Of a stretch of 64,000 bases of DNA, positions 11,447-23,796 are shown piece by piece (position 1 is the first letter of the stretch; each line of letters starts with the position of its first letter). Position numbers and translations under genes: made by a program. Below the pieces are notes generated by a model. That model ran no database searches. It was not told the origin of the DNA and worked only from the letters and a program-made list of their open reading frames with translations. This stretch comes from Siphonodentalium dalli (lineage: Eukaryota > Mollusca > Scaphopoda > Gadilida > Siphonodentaliidae): positions 64,572,609 to 64,636,608 of the forward strand of contig CP136066.1 of assembly GCA_032622095.1 (NCBI GenBank), read 5' to 3'.

Positions 11447-11628
11447 TTGCGAAAGACGTCACCAAAAGAACTGCCTTCTCTGTCGGATTTGTTGTCGCCT
11501 TTCCGGTCGTCGTCGGATTGGGCATAGCTGGCCTCCCGATCATTACTGTCGTTCTCGGTGCGAGGAGAATCAAGCAGGCTATCAAGAATTACAAGAAAAT
11601 AAAGATGCATGCGTCAGATCGCCTATGA
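11447..11628 (+). CDS. RBR E3 ligase copy 1, exon 3 (membrane segment)
   Basis: Follows acceptor TATTCACAG. The leading TT completes a Val codon with the G left from exon 2, so the phase matches exactly. It encodes VAKDVTKRTAFSVGF and then a hydrophobic helix of about 25 residues (VVAFPVVVGLGIAGLPIITVVL), followed by a basic tail ARRIKQAIKNYKKIK and the stop at 11626-11628. A C-terminal membrane anchor after Rcat is known in the RNF217 and RNF19 types, so the protein probably sits on a cytoplasmic membrane face. The same exon in copy 2 is at 21437-21226. Confidence 0.82.
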
Positions 11629-12894
11629 ACTATAGTTTACAAGATTTAATCACGTATATTTGAAAAGTATTATAAATTTAATATATATATTTACCACACA
11701 ATTAACCCCTACACCCGGCCTCATATTTTTAGTAAGACACACGTGTATTACCGGTATGCGCAGGGACGTAAGAGCTTAGCGCAGTTATATCGATGGCAAC
11801 ACCGCAACTTTAGTATTATGTTAATTAGAATATAATTATGATATTCAATTTATGTTGGGTTATTTAGTGTTGACTGTGAGATAAACATGGATGGTAAGGG
11901 TGGTTAAACGAATTTTGTCAACACGAAATGACACTTTACTTCCCCTCTGGTTGTGATAAGTTATACAAACATGCACATATGCTCTTTGGGATCAATCAAA
12001 CAAAAGATGTTGCATATATAGAGAACGCCAAATGACTACTTGACAGCAAAAATCAAGCCAAGAAGACTGTCGGTGGCCATCTTTTTCATCGAACATAGAT
12101 CGAATTCGATAGTTTCAGTCTAGAGGTGATCAAGATAATGCATGTGCTATTTTCGAATTATGCACTCACCTGGGGGATATAGGCGTTGCAGTTGACTGAC
12201 ATATGAAATCCGAGACGGTTGCTACAAGCGATGTTTTTTTATGAAATCTGGAAAATGTCTGCACCCCCCCCCCCCATTTCATCTCATCTCGATTATGCGT
12301 ATGGAATTTGGACTGATCGGATAAAAGATGCAAGTTGTAGTGAGTTCCAAATTATTTATTGATGCAAAGAGAAAAAGTCCAAGATGGCATCAGGCAGCTA
12401 TGTTTTTCAACGGAATTCTGAACTATTTAACAAATCGCACATATATGTAGATGAATTCACAAACATGCATATTAAATTGAGGATCGATCTAATAAAACAA
12501 ATTGATTATAGAGAGCGCCAAAGGATTCAAGGAAGTAATGATACAAAATCAAAGATGGTTGCCCGTGGCAATGGTTTTGATCGAAAACATTCAAGTTCGA
12601 TAGCTCCCATATATAGATGATAATGTCTGTACATATTCCGAATAATCCGCTCATAAATGACGGCTGCAGTTTCAATGTAATCAAATGTAGAGATAAAAGA
12701 TATCGAATGGCGGTCATGTTTTTAAAACAATAAATCAGATTAATCGGGTGATAGATGTGACATGTAGAGCGCCCAGAGGCGGTGTTAGCCGGTCGGAAAT
12801 GTCCAACAATTAAAACTTGCTGTATATGTTGGAAGATTACAACCCGAGGGGTGGGGTGATTTGAAACTTGGGAACTTCGGTCTGGTTCAAGGGG
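11629..12894. other. Arm/spacer sequence without a recognised gene
   Basis: Contains the 3' flank of the RBR gene, a poly-C run near 12,263-12,275, and two loosely similar stretches (about 12,000-12,140 and 12,490-12,620) with GAGAACGCCAAA / GAGAGCGCCAAA phrases, suggesting an old repeat. Open frames on either strand lack family features. Confidence 0.4.
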
Positions 12895-13480
12895 CATGCA
12901 GTTAAGATACCAACGAAGAGAAAATATACACGAACTGTTTAAATAGACCCAACAGTGTCCCATGCAATATAAGTACCCACACCCAACCCAATCTGACAGG
13001 TCCCACTGACCTACCTTGGAACATACACATGACTTTATAAAAGGGACCCGACTGTGTCCCATGCAATATAAGTACACACCAAACCACATGTCGCCAAGTC
13101 CCTATACATGTGACCAGTTTGAGAGCATGCACGTGAAATTTTCAAACAGACCCGACAGCTAGTGTTCCAGATAATATGAGTTTATGTGCACCTCAACCCC
13201 ACGTAGTGGCGTCCGTGTGACCAACTTTGATAACGTACACATGAAATGTCCAAATAGACCGACATTGTGCCATGCAATATAAGTACGTATATCCCAACCC
13301 TCTATCGCCCCGTCCCTACACGTGACAAGTCTTGGAAGCATGCACATGAAGTGTTCACCGCGTCCTACATGTGACCAGCCGTGAAAACATGCGCGTTAGG
13401 TGTTGAAACAGAAACGACAGTGTCCACATGCACTATAAGTATACGCATGAACACCAACCTCCTATATCGTCACGTCCCTA
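12895..13480. repeat. Degenerate tandem repeat, period about 100-150 bp
   Basis: The phrase GTGTCCCATGCAATATAAGT or close variants recurs near 12,955, 13,053, 13,265 and 13,422, with a weaker copy near 13,160. In between are related phrases such as CATGTGACCAGTTTGA and GCATGCACATGAA. About five decayed units. Long minus-strand open frames here come from the repeat. Confidence 0.6.
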
Positions 13481-13519
13481 CAAGGTTGAGTGTACATTAA
13501 AATTAACTTACACACAAGG

Positions 13520-14180
13520 AATGGCGTGCATGGGTTTTCATGAGACACAAGCACTGTGCTGACCACTAAAATCATCCTAAGTATAGACACCACACGGGCG
13601 GTTCGAGCTGTTCGCTTCATTGGTGGCAAACATAATCGTCGATGGCGACATATCGAGGGTTAATTGCCAGGATTTGTTGAGCAATATACCTTATTTCTTC
13701 ACGAATCTAGTGGACATTAGGTCCGCTATACCTACATATGTGGAGATCTTGGTGGTAAAATTGGGGCAATATTGAAATTCTGGCACGTTAGGGGTTAATA
13801 GCGGCACTTCTGCGCTGCCGCGGCCCCCGTACGTGCGTGGGTGATGTTCATGTGAACCCATCCCAATGTGTTGGCCACTAAAGTCACACCAGACCATGGG
13901 CGGTCCGGGGTGGTTAGCTTCATCCCGAAAAACACTTCGTGATGTCGACAATTCGAGTGTTATTTCCTGCCATCCCACTTGTATCTATGCGAATGTAGCC
14001 GATGGTAAGTCCGCTACATATGGGTGGAGTTCTTAATGGCGACTCGGGGGTCCAGTCTGCAAGTAATGTCTGCACAGTGCGTGTGTGGGTTTTCATGAGA
14101 TCCCGCACTGTTCTCCATGACTGGTCGGTCTGGGCTGATCCTGATCCTACTAGTAGCTGCTCCGGGCGGCTTTTTATTCC
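13520..14180. repeat. Decayed long-period tandem repeat, about three units
   Basis: Similar blocks occur near 13,530-13,690, 13,840-13,980 and 14,085-14,150. Each has a GTTTTCATGAGA-like phrase, then a CACTAAAATCA-like phrase, then GGGCGGT(T/C)CG. The period is roughly 250-300 bp with much divergence. No coding support. Confidence 0.4.
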
Positions 14181-14805
14181 TGGCATCCTGTCAATATATT
14201 TTGGCTGATATTATGCAATTCGGGGGTGGATTAATACGATTACATATGATAACAAAGAAAGGCAATATGAATTTCGGGCTAATATTTACTCCGCGATGCC
14301 CATATGAAATCTAATGACACATTAAAGCGAAGTTTACGGTATTATTATTTGAGGGAAAATAGGAAGACAGCAAAAAATACAAGACATTAGTGAAGACGGA
14401 GCCATATTCATTGATTGAAAACGTGTGCTCATATCATGTAAAATACGTTTACACTAAAGGCCCCATGCAACATATGAACACCTCTTAATTCGTTTCTTTA
14501 CTTCAGTTCTCCAGCAAGGAGAGGGTGCCAATTTAGGGAAGTGTTCAGTATGATAAATGTCACGGGACAGCTCCATATTGATAAAAGTTATACATGTATG
14601 CGACAAAAAGGGCGCACACTTATGAATGGGTTTAGAGTGTCTAATGTGACGGGATAACCCCATGCATGCATATTGACATAATGGATAACCTTATTCGTAT
14701 TTAACATTATTGAGCGAACACTAGTACGGTTACACGTTTTTGCCGAACAAAGGGAACAAAAATAAGGCGGTTTGTGTGTTGTGTTATTCGTGTAAATCGA
14801 CTTTC

Positions 14806-15060
14806 TTAAAAGCCCACTTAATTTTCGAACCCCCATATCGTATATATAACATATATGCCATATTATATACCATTTGAAAGAGGAAGCTTCAAAACATTGT
14901 ATTATCAACTTATCCGGTGTAATAAACTGTGAACATGATGTTTTTGTTGAGTTGCAAACGTGATTGTGACATCTAGATTGTAGTAGAAAGTGTATTGTTT
15001 TCAATGGAGGGGGAATAACTTTATCATTTAACTTTATCAGTTATTCCCCTTCCCCTTCAA
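14806..15060. mobile_element. Partial TIR element and hairpin near duplication centre
   Basis: Begins AAAGCCCACTTAATTTTCGA like the elements at 1379 and 27,315 and shares their interior. It ends in a small hairpin where TTCAATGGAGGGGGAATAAC is followed by its inverted counterpart. The right arm carries the same at 19,500-19,740, so it predates the duplication. Confidence 0.5.
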
Positions 15061-17136
15061 TTTTGGCAAAAACTGAAGTTTTCAGTGCAGCAGAATGATT
15101 ATGTGCCTAAATGTATGTGCATGGAAACAGCCACATCACTCAAACACACCACCGTGTTACACTTTTTGTTGACAAGCCACCTCAAGCAGACTAATTGGCT
15201 GCCATTTAACCCTGCACTGGTCATGTTTTACATCAAATTTTAGAGACCTGCCACAGATAGCGATGTAGTTTGCTCTCATGGCTAGTCGAAAAGCCTTTAT
15301 TTCAGTTGTTTACTGACCCTCGATGTCCAGTGCGTGTCCAGTACCATGACATTCATTTAAAGTACACATATGGGTTCATAACGTACAAAAAAGGGGGATT
15401 TTCGAGGTGAAAATTTGAAGCAAAAATTGTCCCAGATGGGTTAATATTGGCTTCTCATTGATTACCACCGACTCAAATAATAGAATATGCCACGTGCTAC
15501 AAGTTCCATAATTGTTTGTTGGTCAATGTTTATAGGAGACCCACCACTGGGCCCAAATGAGAAAAAGGATCATTTTTGTGCTTTAGGTTACAGTGAAGTA
15601 ATTATTTCCCATGGGCCTCAGTGTTAACATATAATGGCCTGCAGCCCTGACTATCCACGAATTGTGATAAATGAGTACATGGTCACCGGAATTGGCATCT
15701 GCGCAAAGTTTCTGCATGAAAAAAAATCATATCGTCGAGCATGGAATGTACCTTTAAATTTGGGATTTATAATCGAGAGTCAGAATTGCATGAAAAAAAT
15801 ATTGACATTTTTTACCTCACACCAAAAAAATTAAATCTAGGAACCACGTGCTTTACAATGTGCCAATGTTTTGTTTGGAGTCTGAAATTTCAAGAGGAGT
15901 GATTGCATGTATTTTATATGTTTAAATATCGAAACTACTATTAACCAACCAGACGATCGAATGATAATATATGATCTATATCCTACCCGCCACACATGTG
16001 CCAAAGTCTGTATGTATTCTCATTGCTATTATGTGTTTGAATATCACAGTGGGAACGGTTGTTCATATAGGTTTTGAGAACTTGTCATCCAATACCTATA
16101 CATATATATAATCTATTTTCACACAATATTTAAAAAAAGTGACATAATCAAGACTACATGTACTAGGGATTAAGAATGGCAAATTGATACGTATATTCTC
16201 ATTTGAACAATAGTCACAAGGACAATGGGATTTGAGGGCACATTTTTAAACGTACCCGGTACCACGCCCATTGCAAGCAGTGATGTCTTTAACAAGAATC
16301 AGATTCTCCCCCCCCCCCCCTCCCGTGGCGTCAGGCGCATGAATATTACCATAGACGAGCATCAGTGTTATCATGCAACAACCCAATTATTGAACTCCCA
16401 ACCACTGTCATTATTTCACGACTTCATCTGCCCCCCCCCCCCTGTCTGCTAGTTTCCAATTCCCCCTCTCTCTCTCTGCATCCTGCTATCCCTAATACTA
16501 TGTTCTCCAATTTTTCCATCCCTAACTCAAATTCAGTTATATATCTCCATTTCTAAAAAATATATATTATTTCCACCCTTCCCGTCTGGTCTATTCCCCT
16601 CCCTCACTTACTGGGGACGGGACATGTCGCCAAAGAGGAGAATACTTCATATAAGCCCTCGGCTTGTTGTCGGATCCTCGATTCCCATACATTAAATATT
16701 CTATTTTGCATATATGTGTCATCTGTATATTATGTTATTTGTTTGGATTTGGAAATAAATATATGTTTACACTAAGAACCAGTGCATGTGACGGGACAGA
16801 CAAACGTAGTTTGTTGAATTAACGTGTACATCTTCGACCGCCTGATTCAACATTATATAAATCCGTGGTTGTGTCTTGGTTGGAATTACCTTAGGCAAAT
16901 AGTGTGTCAACGAAAAGCTGCCAAACTTAGTGCCCACTAATCAAAGTATTTTCGTTTCGACACTTCAATTAGCGTATTCATAAAATGCGACACGATGACG
17001 CACATTTAGGATGGGTATTGGATGTTTGATGTCACGGGACAAAATTAACATTGGAACAATGTATGCAATAGCCAGGAAAGTGTTTTCCCAAATAGGTGTC
17101 AAAAATATTCCTGTGGATATTAACGATTTGGTCTCT
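15061..17136. other. Spacer between the inverted arms, no gene seen
   Basis: Unique-looking AT-rich sequence. Two poly-C runs (near 16,310-16,322 and 16,431-16,442) and a pyrimidine-rich tract (16,440-16,620) stand out. Short open frames are not supported. It forms the left part of the spacer of the large inverted repeat. Confidence 0.45.
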
Positions 17137-17760
17137 GGACTATGACCATTACCTCACAATATGCTATACTACTTAAACCGATATAATGAAAAATAAGATA
17201 AATTGTTGTCTCTTCAAGAAATTTCTTTGAAATGGACAAGGTGACGCGGAACATAAACACCACCACATGCAGTCAATCACTATGTCAATAATTGTTCCTT
17301 GTGTTATATCCTTGGCATTCTTAAATCAGTCACATTCACACAATTAGCAGCCCTAAGACTCAGTACAAATCGCCATATGGGTCCTCTGTGCACACAAACA
17401 TATCATCGTTTATTGTATAATCTGTGTAATATATATTACCATTACCTCACAATATGCTCTACTACTACTTAAACTACACAATTGATATAATGAAATAGAA
17501 GACAAATTGTTGTCTCTTCAAGAATATTTTGAAATGGACAAGATGACGCTGAAAAGTACATACGGCGGCACTTTGTTTATAAGCACCACCATATGGAGTC
17601 AACCATTATGTCAGTACGTGTTGCTTCTTTTATTCCCTGTATCCTTGGCATTCTTACATCAATCACATTCACACAATTAGCACCCTTGGGAATCAGTACA
17701 AATCGCCATACTGTACACTCAAACATATCATCATTTGTATAATCTGTGTAATATATATTG
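17137..17760. repeat. Two-copy tandem duplication, about 310 bp per unit
   Basis: Both units start ACCATTACCTCACAATATGC (17,147 region and 17,439 region). They share TTGTTGTCTCTTCAAGAA, TCCTTGGCATTCTTA, CACAATTAGCA and the closing TATAATCTGTGTAATATATA. Identity is moderate with several indels. Located near the symmetry centre of the large inverted duplication (about 17.2 kb). Non-coding. Confidence 0.7.
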
Positions 17761-18498
17761 CATACTGTGGATTACAATAATTATGTTCAAATCAAAATAC
17801 AATTGTTTTGGTAGTTTTTTAAAAAGTTTTTCATGTTATTGATATTTTATTAAAATGTACTGGTATATGATTATAAGAAATGACTTGACGGTTCATATGT
17901 TTTCATAGGTTTTCAACGGCGAAGCAATTAAACAACAAATGTGTTTTATGCGTTTTATATCTATCATTTCAGGTTTGCGACCAAAATAAAAAAAGTTTAA
18001 AAGACGTATTTGCCGGATTCGTCATCTCCGGTTTAAATCTCCGAGTTTAAACCTGGTTTAAACCTACATTGTCGGTCCAACCAGGCCGGGCCTAATGGGG
18101 GAATTTGTCGTTCAGTTGCCAGCTAATTGACAACACGATTCGGTGATACGAGCATGCAGTCAAAACTACCCTCTTACAAATCGGACCAAAAGACAGGCCG
18201 ATATAGGCCGTCATAAATTATCGCACGCTCAATGAATTTATTGATTGATAAACAAGTATCGCTCATGAACCATTAATTCGATCTCATTCTGGGTTTAAAT
18301 CAATCTGACGAAGGGCATGTCTCTCAACACGAGTTTCACGCGCTGTTCATCGCTGAAGACCACTATGATATTAATGTCCAAGGCACACAAGGCAAATATA
18401 AAAAAAAAATGCTAGATGTACACCCCCTCCCGACCCTATTTTTAGTCCCCTTCTCAATTTGTTTTATTTGAATATCTTTTGTGCAAATTCTTTTCTCA

Positions 18499-18895
18499 TG
18501 CCTTTACCCAACAGAACGGTCCTGTGCCAATGCATTCTCTTATATATGCGAGTCGACCATAGGTCGCCTCGCATATATAAGAGAATGCATTGGCTTAACA
18601 CATTAAAAATTATAAAATTGTTAAAGAATGTAAGAAAAAATGGTAAAAAGTGTTAAAAAAAGATTTTTTTTAGGCCAATGCATTCTCTTATATATGCGAG
18701 GCGACCTATGGTCGACTCGCATATATAAGAGAATGCATTGGCACAGGGCATAACTGTAACCATCACAATGTGGTCAATGAACCGGTTCCAATGATATCCA
18801 TATTTGTATGGTTTTATTGAGACAGACCCAAGATAATTTAGGCTGTTTCAGCTTTATTTGGCCGTTTTTGGCCGGTTTGTTGGGTAAAGGGTTAA
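18499..18895. mobile_element. TTAA double-hairpin element (family H1, copy 1)
   Basis: Starts CCTTTACCCAACAGAACGG (the leading TTAAC is lost) and ends GTTGGGTAAAGGGTTAA. The first hairpin is at 18,524-18,592 and the second, in opposite orientation, at about 18,674-18,742. A linker rich in A/T separates them. It abuts an H2 element through the shared TTAA at 18,892. Non-coding. Confidence 0.8.
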
Positions 18896-19131
18896 CCCTT
18901 TCATGACGGTAGCTGCGCTGGTACAACATTAAACACCCTGTGCAAGTGCAGTCTTTTATATATGTGAGTCTCCCATAGGCAGCCTCGCATATATAAGAGA
19001 ATGTACTGGCTTACAAGATCAAGGTAAATATTGTTAGGCCAATGCCTTCTCTTATATATGTGAGGCGCCCTATATATGGGCGACTCGCATATATAAGAGA
19101 ATGCATTGGTATGGGGTTTTCGCAAAAGCTC
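18892..19131. mobile_element. TTAA double-hairpin element (family H2, copy 1)
   Basis: Starts TTAACCCTTTCATGACGG, a different outer end from H1, but carries the same type of hairpins. The inner stems are CTCCC..GGCAG (near 18,970) and CGCCC..GGGCG (near 19,065-19,082). The right end (GTTTTCGCAAAAGCTCC) lacks the expected mirrored terminus, so it is truncated. Confidence 0.65.
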
Positions 19132-19499
19132 CAGTCAATTACGGGTTTATCATCAAATTGCATTTCAATGACCCATTAATCAGTCTATTTTGAATCGAAT
19201 TGGACAATCTAAATCACCTTGTGATATATATATATACGATAGGATACTGCTTCAATATTATTTATGTTATAAGAATAAAATAAAATTATAAAAATCGCCC
19301 TCCCACCCATTTTTTATAAAAAAAAGTTGGATGTAAATCTAGCAATTTAATAAAATACTAGAATTCATCACTATTTCAAACATCTGTGTCTAAGAAGATG
19401 CCCATAGAGAAATAGAAAAAAACTGAAATCATAGAAAGATTACTCCGTTTTGGCTCCCAGAATGCAAGAGAATTCAAACTAAAGATGATTTTTCAATGG
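19132..19499. other. AT-rich spacer, no gene seen
   Basis: Contains short TA and A runs and nothing recognisable. The right arm of the large inverted duplication begins near its end. Confidence 0.4.
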
Positions 19500-19927
19500 A
19501 AGGGGAATAAATCTATCTTTAAGACATAGAGTTATTTCCCCTCCATTGAAACAATACACATTGTTACTACAAAATACATGTAGATGTCAAAATCACGTTG
19601 GTAACTCAACAAAAACAACATGTTCACAGTTTATTACACCGGATAAGTTGATAGTACGCTGTTTTAGAGCTTCCTCTTTCAAATGGTATATAATATGGCA
19701 TAATTTTAATACATGCGATCTGGGGGTTCGAAAATTAAGTGGATCTTTAAGAAAGCCCATTTACACGAATAACACTTAACACACAAACCGCTTTATTTTT
19801 GTTCCCTTTGTTCGGCAAAACTTTTAATCGTACTAGTGTTCGCTCAATGTTAAATACGAACAAAGTTATCCATTATGTCAATATGCATGCATGGGGTTAT
19901 CACGTGACATTATACAGCCTAAACCCA

Positions 19928-20327
19928 TTAACCCTTTACCCAACAGAAGGGCCCTGTGCCAATGCATTCTCTTATATATGCGAGTCGACCATAGGTCGCC
20001 TCGCATATATAAGAGAATGCATTGGCTTAACACATTAAAAATTATAAAATTGTTAAAGAATGTAAGAAAAAATGGTAAAAAGTGTTTTAAAAAGTGTTTT
20101 TTTAGGCCAATGCATTCTCTTATATATGCGAGGCGACCTATGGTCGACTCGCATATATAAGAGAATGCATTGGCACAGGGCATAACTGTAACTATCACAA
20201 TGTGGTCAAGTAGCCGGTTCCAATGATATCCATATGTGTATGGTTCTATTGAGACAGACCGAAGATATTTTAGGCTGTTGAAGCTTTATTTGGCCGGTTT
20301 TGGCCGGTTTGTTGGGTAAAGGGTTAA
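19928..20327. mobile_element. TTAA double-hairpin element (family H1, copy 2)
   Basis: TTAA at both ends (19,928-19,931 and 20,324-20,327) with CCCTTTACCC / GGGTAAAGGG termini. The flanks read AAACCCA and TGAGTGTGCG. The left arm reads AAACCCATTCATAAGTGTG at the matching place (near 14,620-14,640, reverse strand), an empty site with a one-base-changed TTAA. The insertion therefore came after the inverted duplication. Confidence 0.9.
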
Positions 20328-20904
20328 TGAGTGTGCGCCCTTTTTGTCGCATACATGTATAACTTTTGTCAATATGGAGCTGTCCCGTGACATAAATCAT
20401 ACTGAACACTTCCATAAATTGGCACCCTCTCCTTGTTGATTGGGGTTATGCAAACTGAAATGAAGAAACGAAGTTGCTATTAAGAGGGGTACCCATGTTG
20501 CATTTAGTGTATGCGTATTTTTAACAATGACATGAACACAGGTTTCCCGTCTGCACTTTTATGACGTCTTCTTATTTTCCCTGAAAAATCACCCTAATGA
20601 ATATTGAACCATTCCAATGTTTACTTCTGTAAACGAATGGGACAATCAATTTAGTATAAACCGGGTTAAACGACGCATATGTCTGTTGGAGCCAATTAAA
20701 ACATAAAGTTTTCTCCAGGAAACCATCTGAACTGATGCATGCACGGACGTATGGACGGCGGGCACCATTGACTTCAATAGTCCCCCGAAATGTTCTCGAC
20801 GGACAATCAATGAGAAAATGCACCGTCTTTGAACTATTCTGTCCTTCATTTTGAAGCCCAAATAAAACGGTAATTGCCTACTTCGGGCAAGGTTTGTTTA
20901 ATCA

Positions 20905-21175
20905 ATCAGACATAGTACTGGGGGTGGCTTATCAGTCGTTGGGCATGACATGCCGAATTCACCAAATATAACACTGGGCGTGGCTCGCCAGGCGATGGAG
21001 ATGGTATGCAAAATTTGTTAGATATACATGTAGCAATGGGCGTGGCCTGCCTGCCATTGTGCATGTTATGCAGATTCGCCAAAATAACACTGGGCGTGTG
21101 GCTCACCGGTCGTTGGACATAGTATGCAAAATTCGACAAACACAAATGTATAACACTGGGCGTGGCTTGCGATAT
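20905..21175. repeat. Short tandem array, period about 60-70 bp
   Basis: The phrase ACTGGGCGTGGCT (or close variants) recurs near 20,920, 20,973, 21,034, 21,089 and 21,156. Each is followed by a CGTTGG/GATGG phrase and ATGCAAAATT. About five units. It lies just 3' of the broken RBR copy and accounts for the minus-strand open frames here. Confidence 0.65.
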
Positions 21176-21225
21176 TGATGTCGGACAATAGGTATGCCTA
21201 TACACCGTCAGTATGTGATATATAT

Positions 21226-21437
21226 TTAGATGCGATTCGCCAGGCGTCGGGCTTGCATAAGAAGATAGAGTCTTGCACTTCGTCTGTCTTCATTATTCTG
21301 GATAGCCTGCTTGATTCTCCTCGCACCGAGAACGACAGTAATGATCGGGAGGCTAGCTGCGCCCAATCCGACGATGATGGGAAGAGCAACAATAAATCCG
21401 ACACAGAAGCCAGTTATTTTGGCGACGTCTTTAGCAA
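21226..21437 (-). pseudogene. RBR E3 ligase copy 2, exon 3 remnant
   Basis: The acceptor TATTCACAG precedes VAKDVAKITGFCVGF and a hydrophobic helix ending ARRIKQAI, matching exon 3 of copy 1. After this the reading frame diverges: copy 1 ends NYKKIKMHASDRL, while copy 2 continues through NNEDRRSARLYLL to a later stop at 21,226, as expected after an indel. The exon starts in phase 1, so it cannot join exon 1 (which ends in phase 0) in frame without the missing exon 2. Confidence 0.78.
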
Positions 21438-21530
21438 CTGTGAATAGATGACGAATTAAATGAGGATGTATCACAATACGTTGAACCATTAAAAAACTTC
21501 AGCCAAGAAGTGTCCTCATATTATCGTTGC

Positions 21531-22023
21531 CATTGGCTGCGGACACACGTATCACAGTAGCAATGGCATAGTAGGTGTGACAATTTATTAAGGTGGAGTT
21601 TGGTGACAATTGGTTGTCATAATTAATATGCCATATCTAACAATGTCGTCCGCTGCTTATTCGCGTAATGAGTCCCCCAAAGTTTCTTGTTTTTTTGTCA
21701 TTGTATATATAGTTCGCATTGTTTATTCCAGATACTTGTGAGTGAATGGGGGATTGCCACGGCCAAACACTATTCTGGACGAACGGTCGTGCAATTATAT
21801 ATATCGTATAGAGAATACAATATAGCAAAACGTAATGAGTAGAGATCAGCCTTGGTGAAACGCCATGGGTTAATTGATCGAGTCGACTCATTGTGTGGAA
21901 ACTCAGCGGGCGACATGACTAGCTATGGCACAGACATATTGACGACCGATTGTCACCAAATTGCACCAAATTGTCACACCTACTATGCCATCGCAACCGT
22001 GGCACGTGTGTCCGCAGACATTG
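21531..22023. mobile_element. Element with long terminal inverted repeats (family C, copy 1)
   Basis: The ends are TTGGCTGCGGACACACG and its reverse. The adjoining GGCATAGTAGGTGTGACAAT is also mirrored near 21,970-21,995, so the TIRs are about 130 bp. The left arm has no such sequence at the matching position (near 11,355). Flanking CATTG direct repeats may be a target duplication. Interior non-coding. The relative at 31,402-32,107 is longer. Confidence 0.7.
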
Positions 22024-22120
22024 TCTGAGTAAAAGTAATAGTATTTACACCAAATATGATGGTTTTGTAAGCTGTCATGAAGAGCAGCCACTGAGAGATG
22101 TAAACATTACTTTTATAATG

Positions 22121-22471
22121 TTAAACGGACATGGCTCATTCGCTTTGAAAAACACTTGCGACAAAGACACAACCATTTTCCAGCCGTTTTCAATGTTTAA
22201 CCCGAAGTCAGACAAGCGCTCTGTATCGCCACCATATCAGGAATTGAATAACACGGAACGCTCTTTTCTGTTCTATGTCGTGCAAACGGCTGTTATTTGT
22301 TTTGGATCCAAACAGTTGCATTTTTCATTACTTCAATGCATCTTTGTTGGGTTACAGAATGTTCGTAGAAAGGTAGTTTAGATATTTATCGAGCTATTTC
22401 GATACCGGGACAAATTCAAAATCTAATAATATTGTTCGTATTTTGGAGCGCAAACCGCCATGTGGCTTTAA
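22121..22471. mobile_element. TTAA element (family D, copy 1)
   Basis: Left end TTAAACGGACATGGCTCATT, right end CGCCATGTGGCTTTAA. The ends are imperfect inverted repeats flanked by TTAA. The left arm of the large duplication has TATAATGTTAAATG at the corresponding site (near 11,245, reverse), an empty TTAA. The interior carries two CGCTCTTT-type motifs and is non-coding. Confidence 0.78.
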
Positions 22472-23030
22472 TGATATCCTAAACGTGACAGAGTTGAAAT
22501 TTCTTCCAATATGGCCGAAAATTTATAAAAATAATGAACTCTAATTCACACTAAGGTTTGCGAAATGGCCACAATGAACTAATACAATATTATAATCCTA
22601 AAACATAGATCATTTTGAAATTTAAAATGTTGTCCCATTTTTACAGGAATCTATAGGAAAAATTATGAAACAATTGTTGTTTTCAACTTTACACTTTCTT
22701 ATGGTACTCATATGTGTAAAACTACTGCATGTTTTTAGTATAATAGTTTACCGATAGGTGCTATAATATTCCAATATATTGAGAGGGACCTTGCTTTTTC
22801 GTTATAATGCTTCTTGTGTCTGAAATTCACCGTGTAAAATGTGGTCGTATCCGCTCGATATATATTTCATAAAATATAAATCAACAACAACACTCGAAAA
22901 ATAGAGAACATCAATTTTTAGTTAACAGATACTAAAATCTGACAATATATAGTAACCACCAATTTGCCTATTTAAGTACTTTATGACCAAAACGTCAGTT
23001 TGTTTACATTGAATACACACTGTAACTTCG
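22472..23030. other. Sequence occupying the place of the lost RBR exon 2
   Basis: This should correspond to left-arm positions 9365-11,220, which contain exon 2 and the Mutator-like element. It was read on the minus strand for the Rcat codons and none were found. Arm homology resumes at about 23,030. Otherwise AT-rich with no recognisable feature. Confidence 0.6.
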
Positions 23031-23796
23031 CGTCGTCAAATGCGTTCATATTTTTTGTTTTTGTAAACGAATCTAGATTTTCAAATGTGTGAACAATGAT
23101 TGAAAAGAATCAGCCCAGTCAGAGGGCCATGGTCACCAGAGTGTATCATTGTTGTAAATAGATCACTTCTGGTGGACATGCATGCTTATCAAACTAATAT
23201 AATCAAGGTAATCCATGTGTTGTGATCTGCCTGCCATCTGGCCTGGTTGTGAGATCTCAATGAGATGTTTTATTGGGCCAACATGTTTACATTGAATCTG
23301 AGGAAACATGAATTTTCACAGTCTTAACATTGGGATACGTTGATAGCTTCGGGCGTCAAAAGTATCATTTATGATGTTTGATCTAGCTTGTTTAGCAGGT
23401 ATAGACACACTTGGATACAGCTAAACGTTGTTTATTATTTATATTGGTTTTTTTGTTAAAGAAATTTTCGATATTTGAGATTCCATATTTCTTAACAAAT
23501 ACTGATATCACACTCTTGACTCAGTTTGGAACTTAAATAATTCCTCTCTTTTGTTTGACAAATACACAATACGGAAAATTTATGTTTTTGAAAATATCGT
23601 GGGGTTTATTTCTGCATTGTGGCGTAAGCGACAATATGATATTCTGGAATCGATGCGAAATAATTCCTCTCCTTTGTTCGACAAATACACAATACGGAAA
23701 TATTTCTCTTTTGGTTCCCAGAAATATCACGGGCATCGGTGTTTAACCACAACATACGGATTAATCTTGGGCTATCGAGCAGCCAAATTGAAGATA

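Larger units (their letters stand above)
1..15060. repeat. Left arm of large inverted duplication
   Basis: Read forward, this arm matches the right arm (29,510 down to 19,480) read backward. Matched landmarks seen by eye: 1-115 with 29,510-29,400; 285-430 with 28,990-28,855; 435-850 with 28,360-28,140; 1262-2151 with 27,850-26,952; 6480-7000 with 26,951-26,385; 7000-8392 with 25,975-24,561; 8633-9365 with 23,794-23,030; 11,222-11,630 with 22,125-21,225; 14,340-15,050 with 20,590-19,500. The gaps are insertions private to one arm. The arm reaches the window edge and may continue beyond it. Confidence 0.9.

Noticed and set aside
12472-13132. 205-residue minus-strand open frame
   Set aside because: It spans a degenerate tandem repeat and the protein shows the repeat (YCMGH / YLYCMGH phrases) rather than a domain.
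19878-20198. Open frames of about 80-106 residues over the hairpin elements (also at 37,317 and 62,491)
   Set aside because: The same frames recur in every H1 copy because the hairpins lack stops; both strands give near-identical peptides from the palindrome.
21175-21447. 90-residue plus-strand open frame rich in Ser and Asp
   Set aside because: It is antisense to exon 3 of the broken RBR copy and is explained by that exon.
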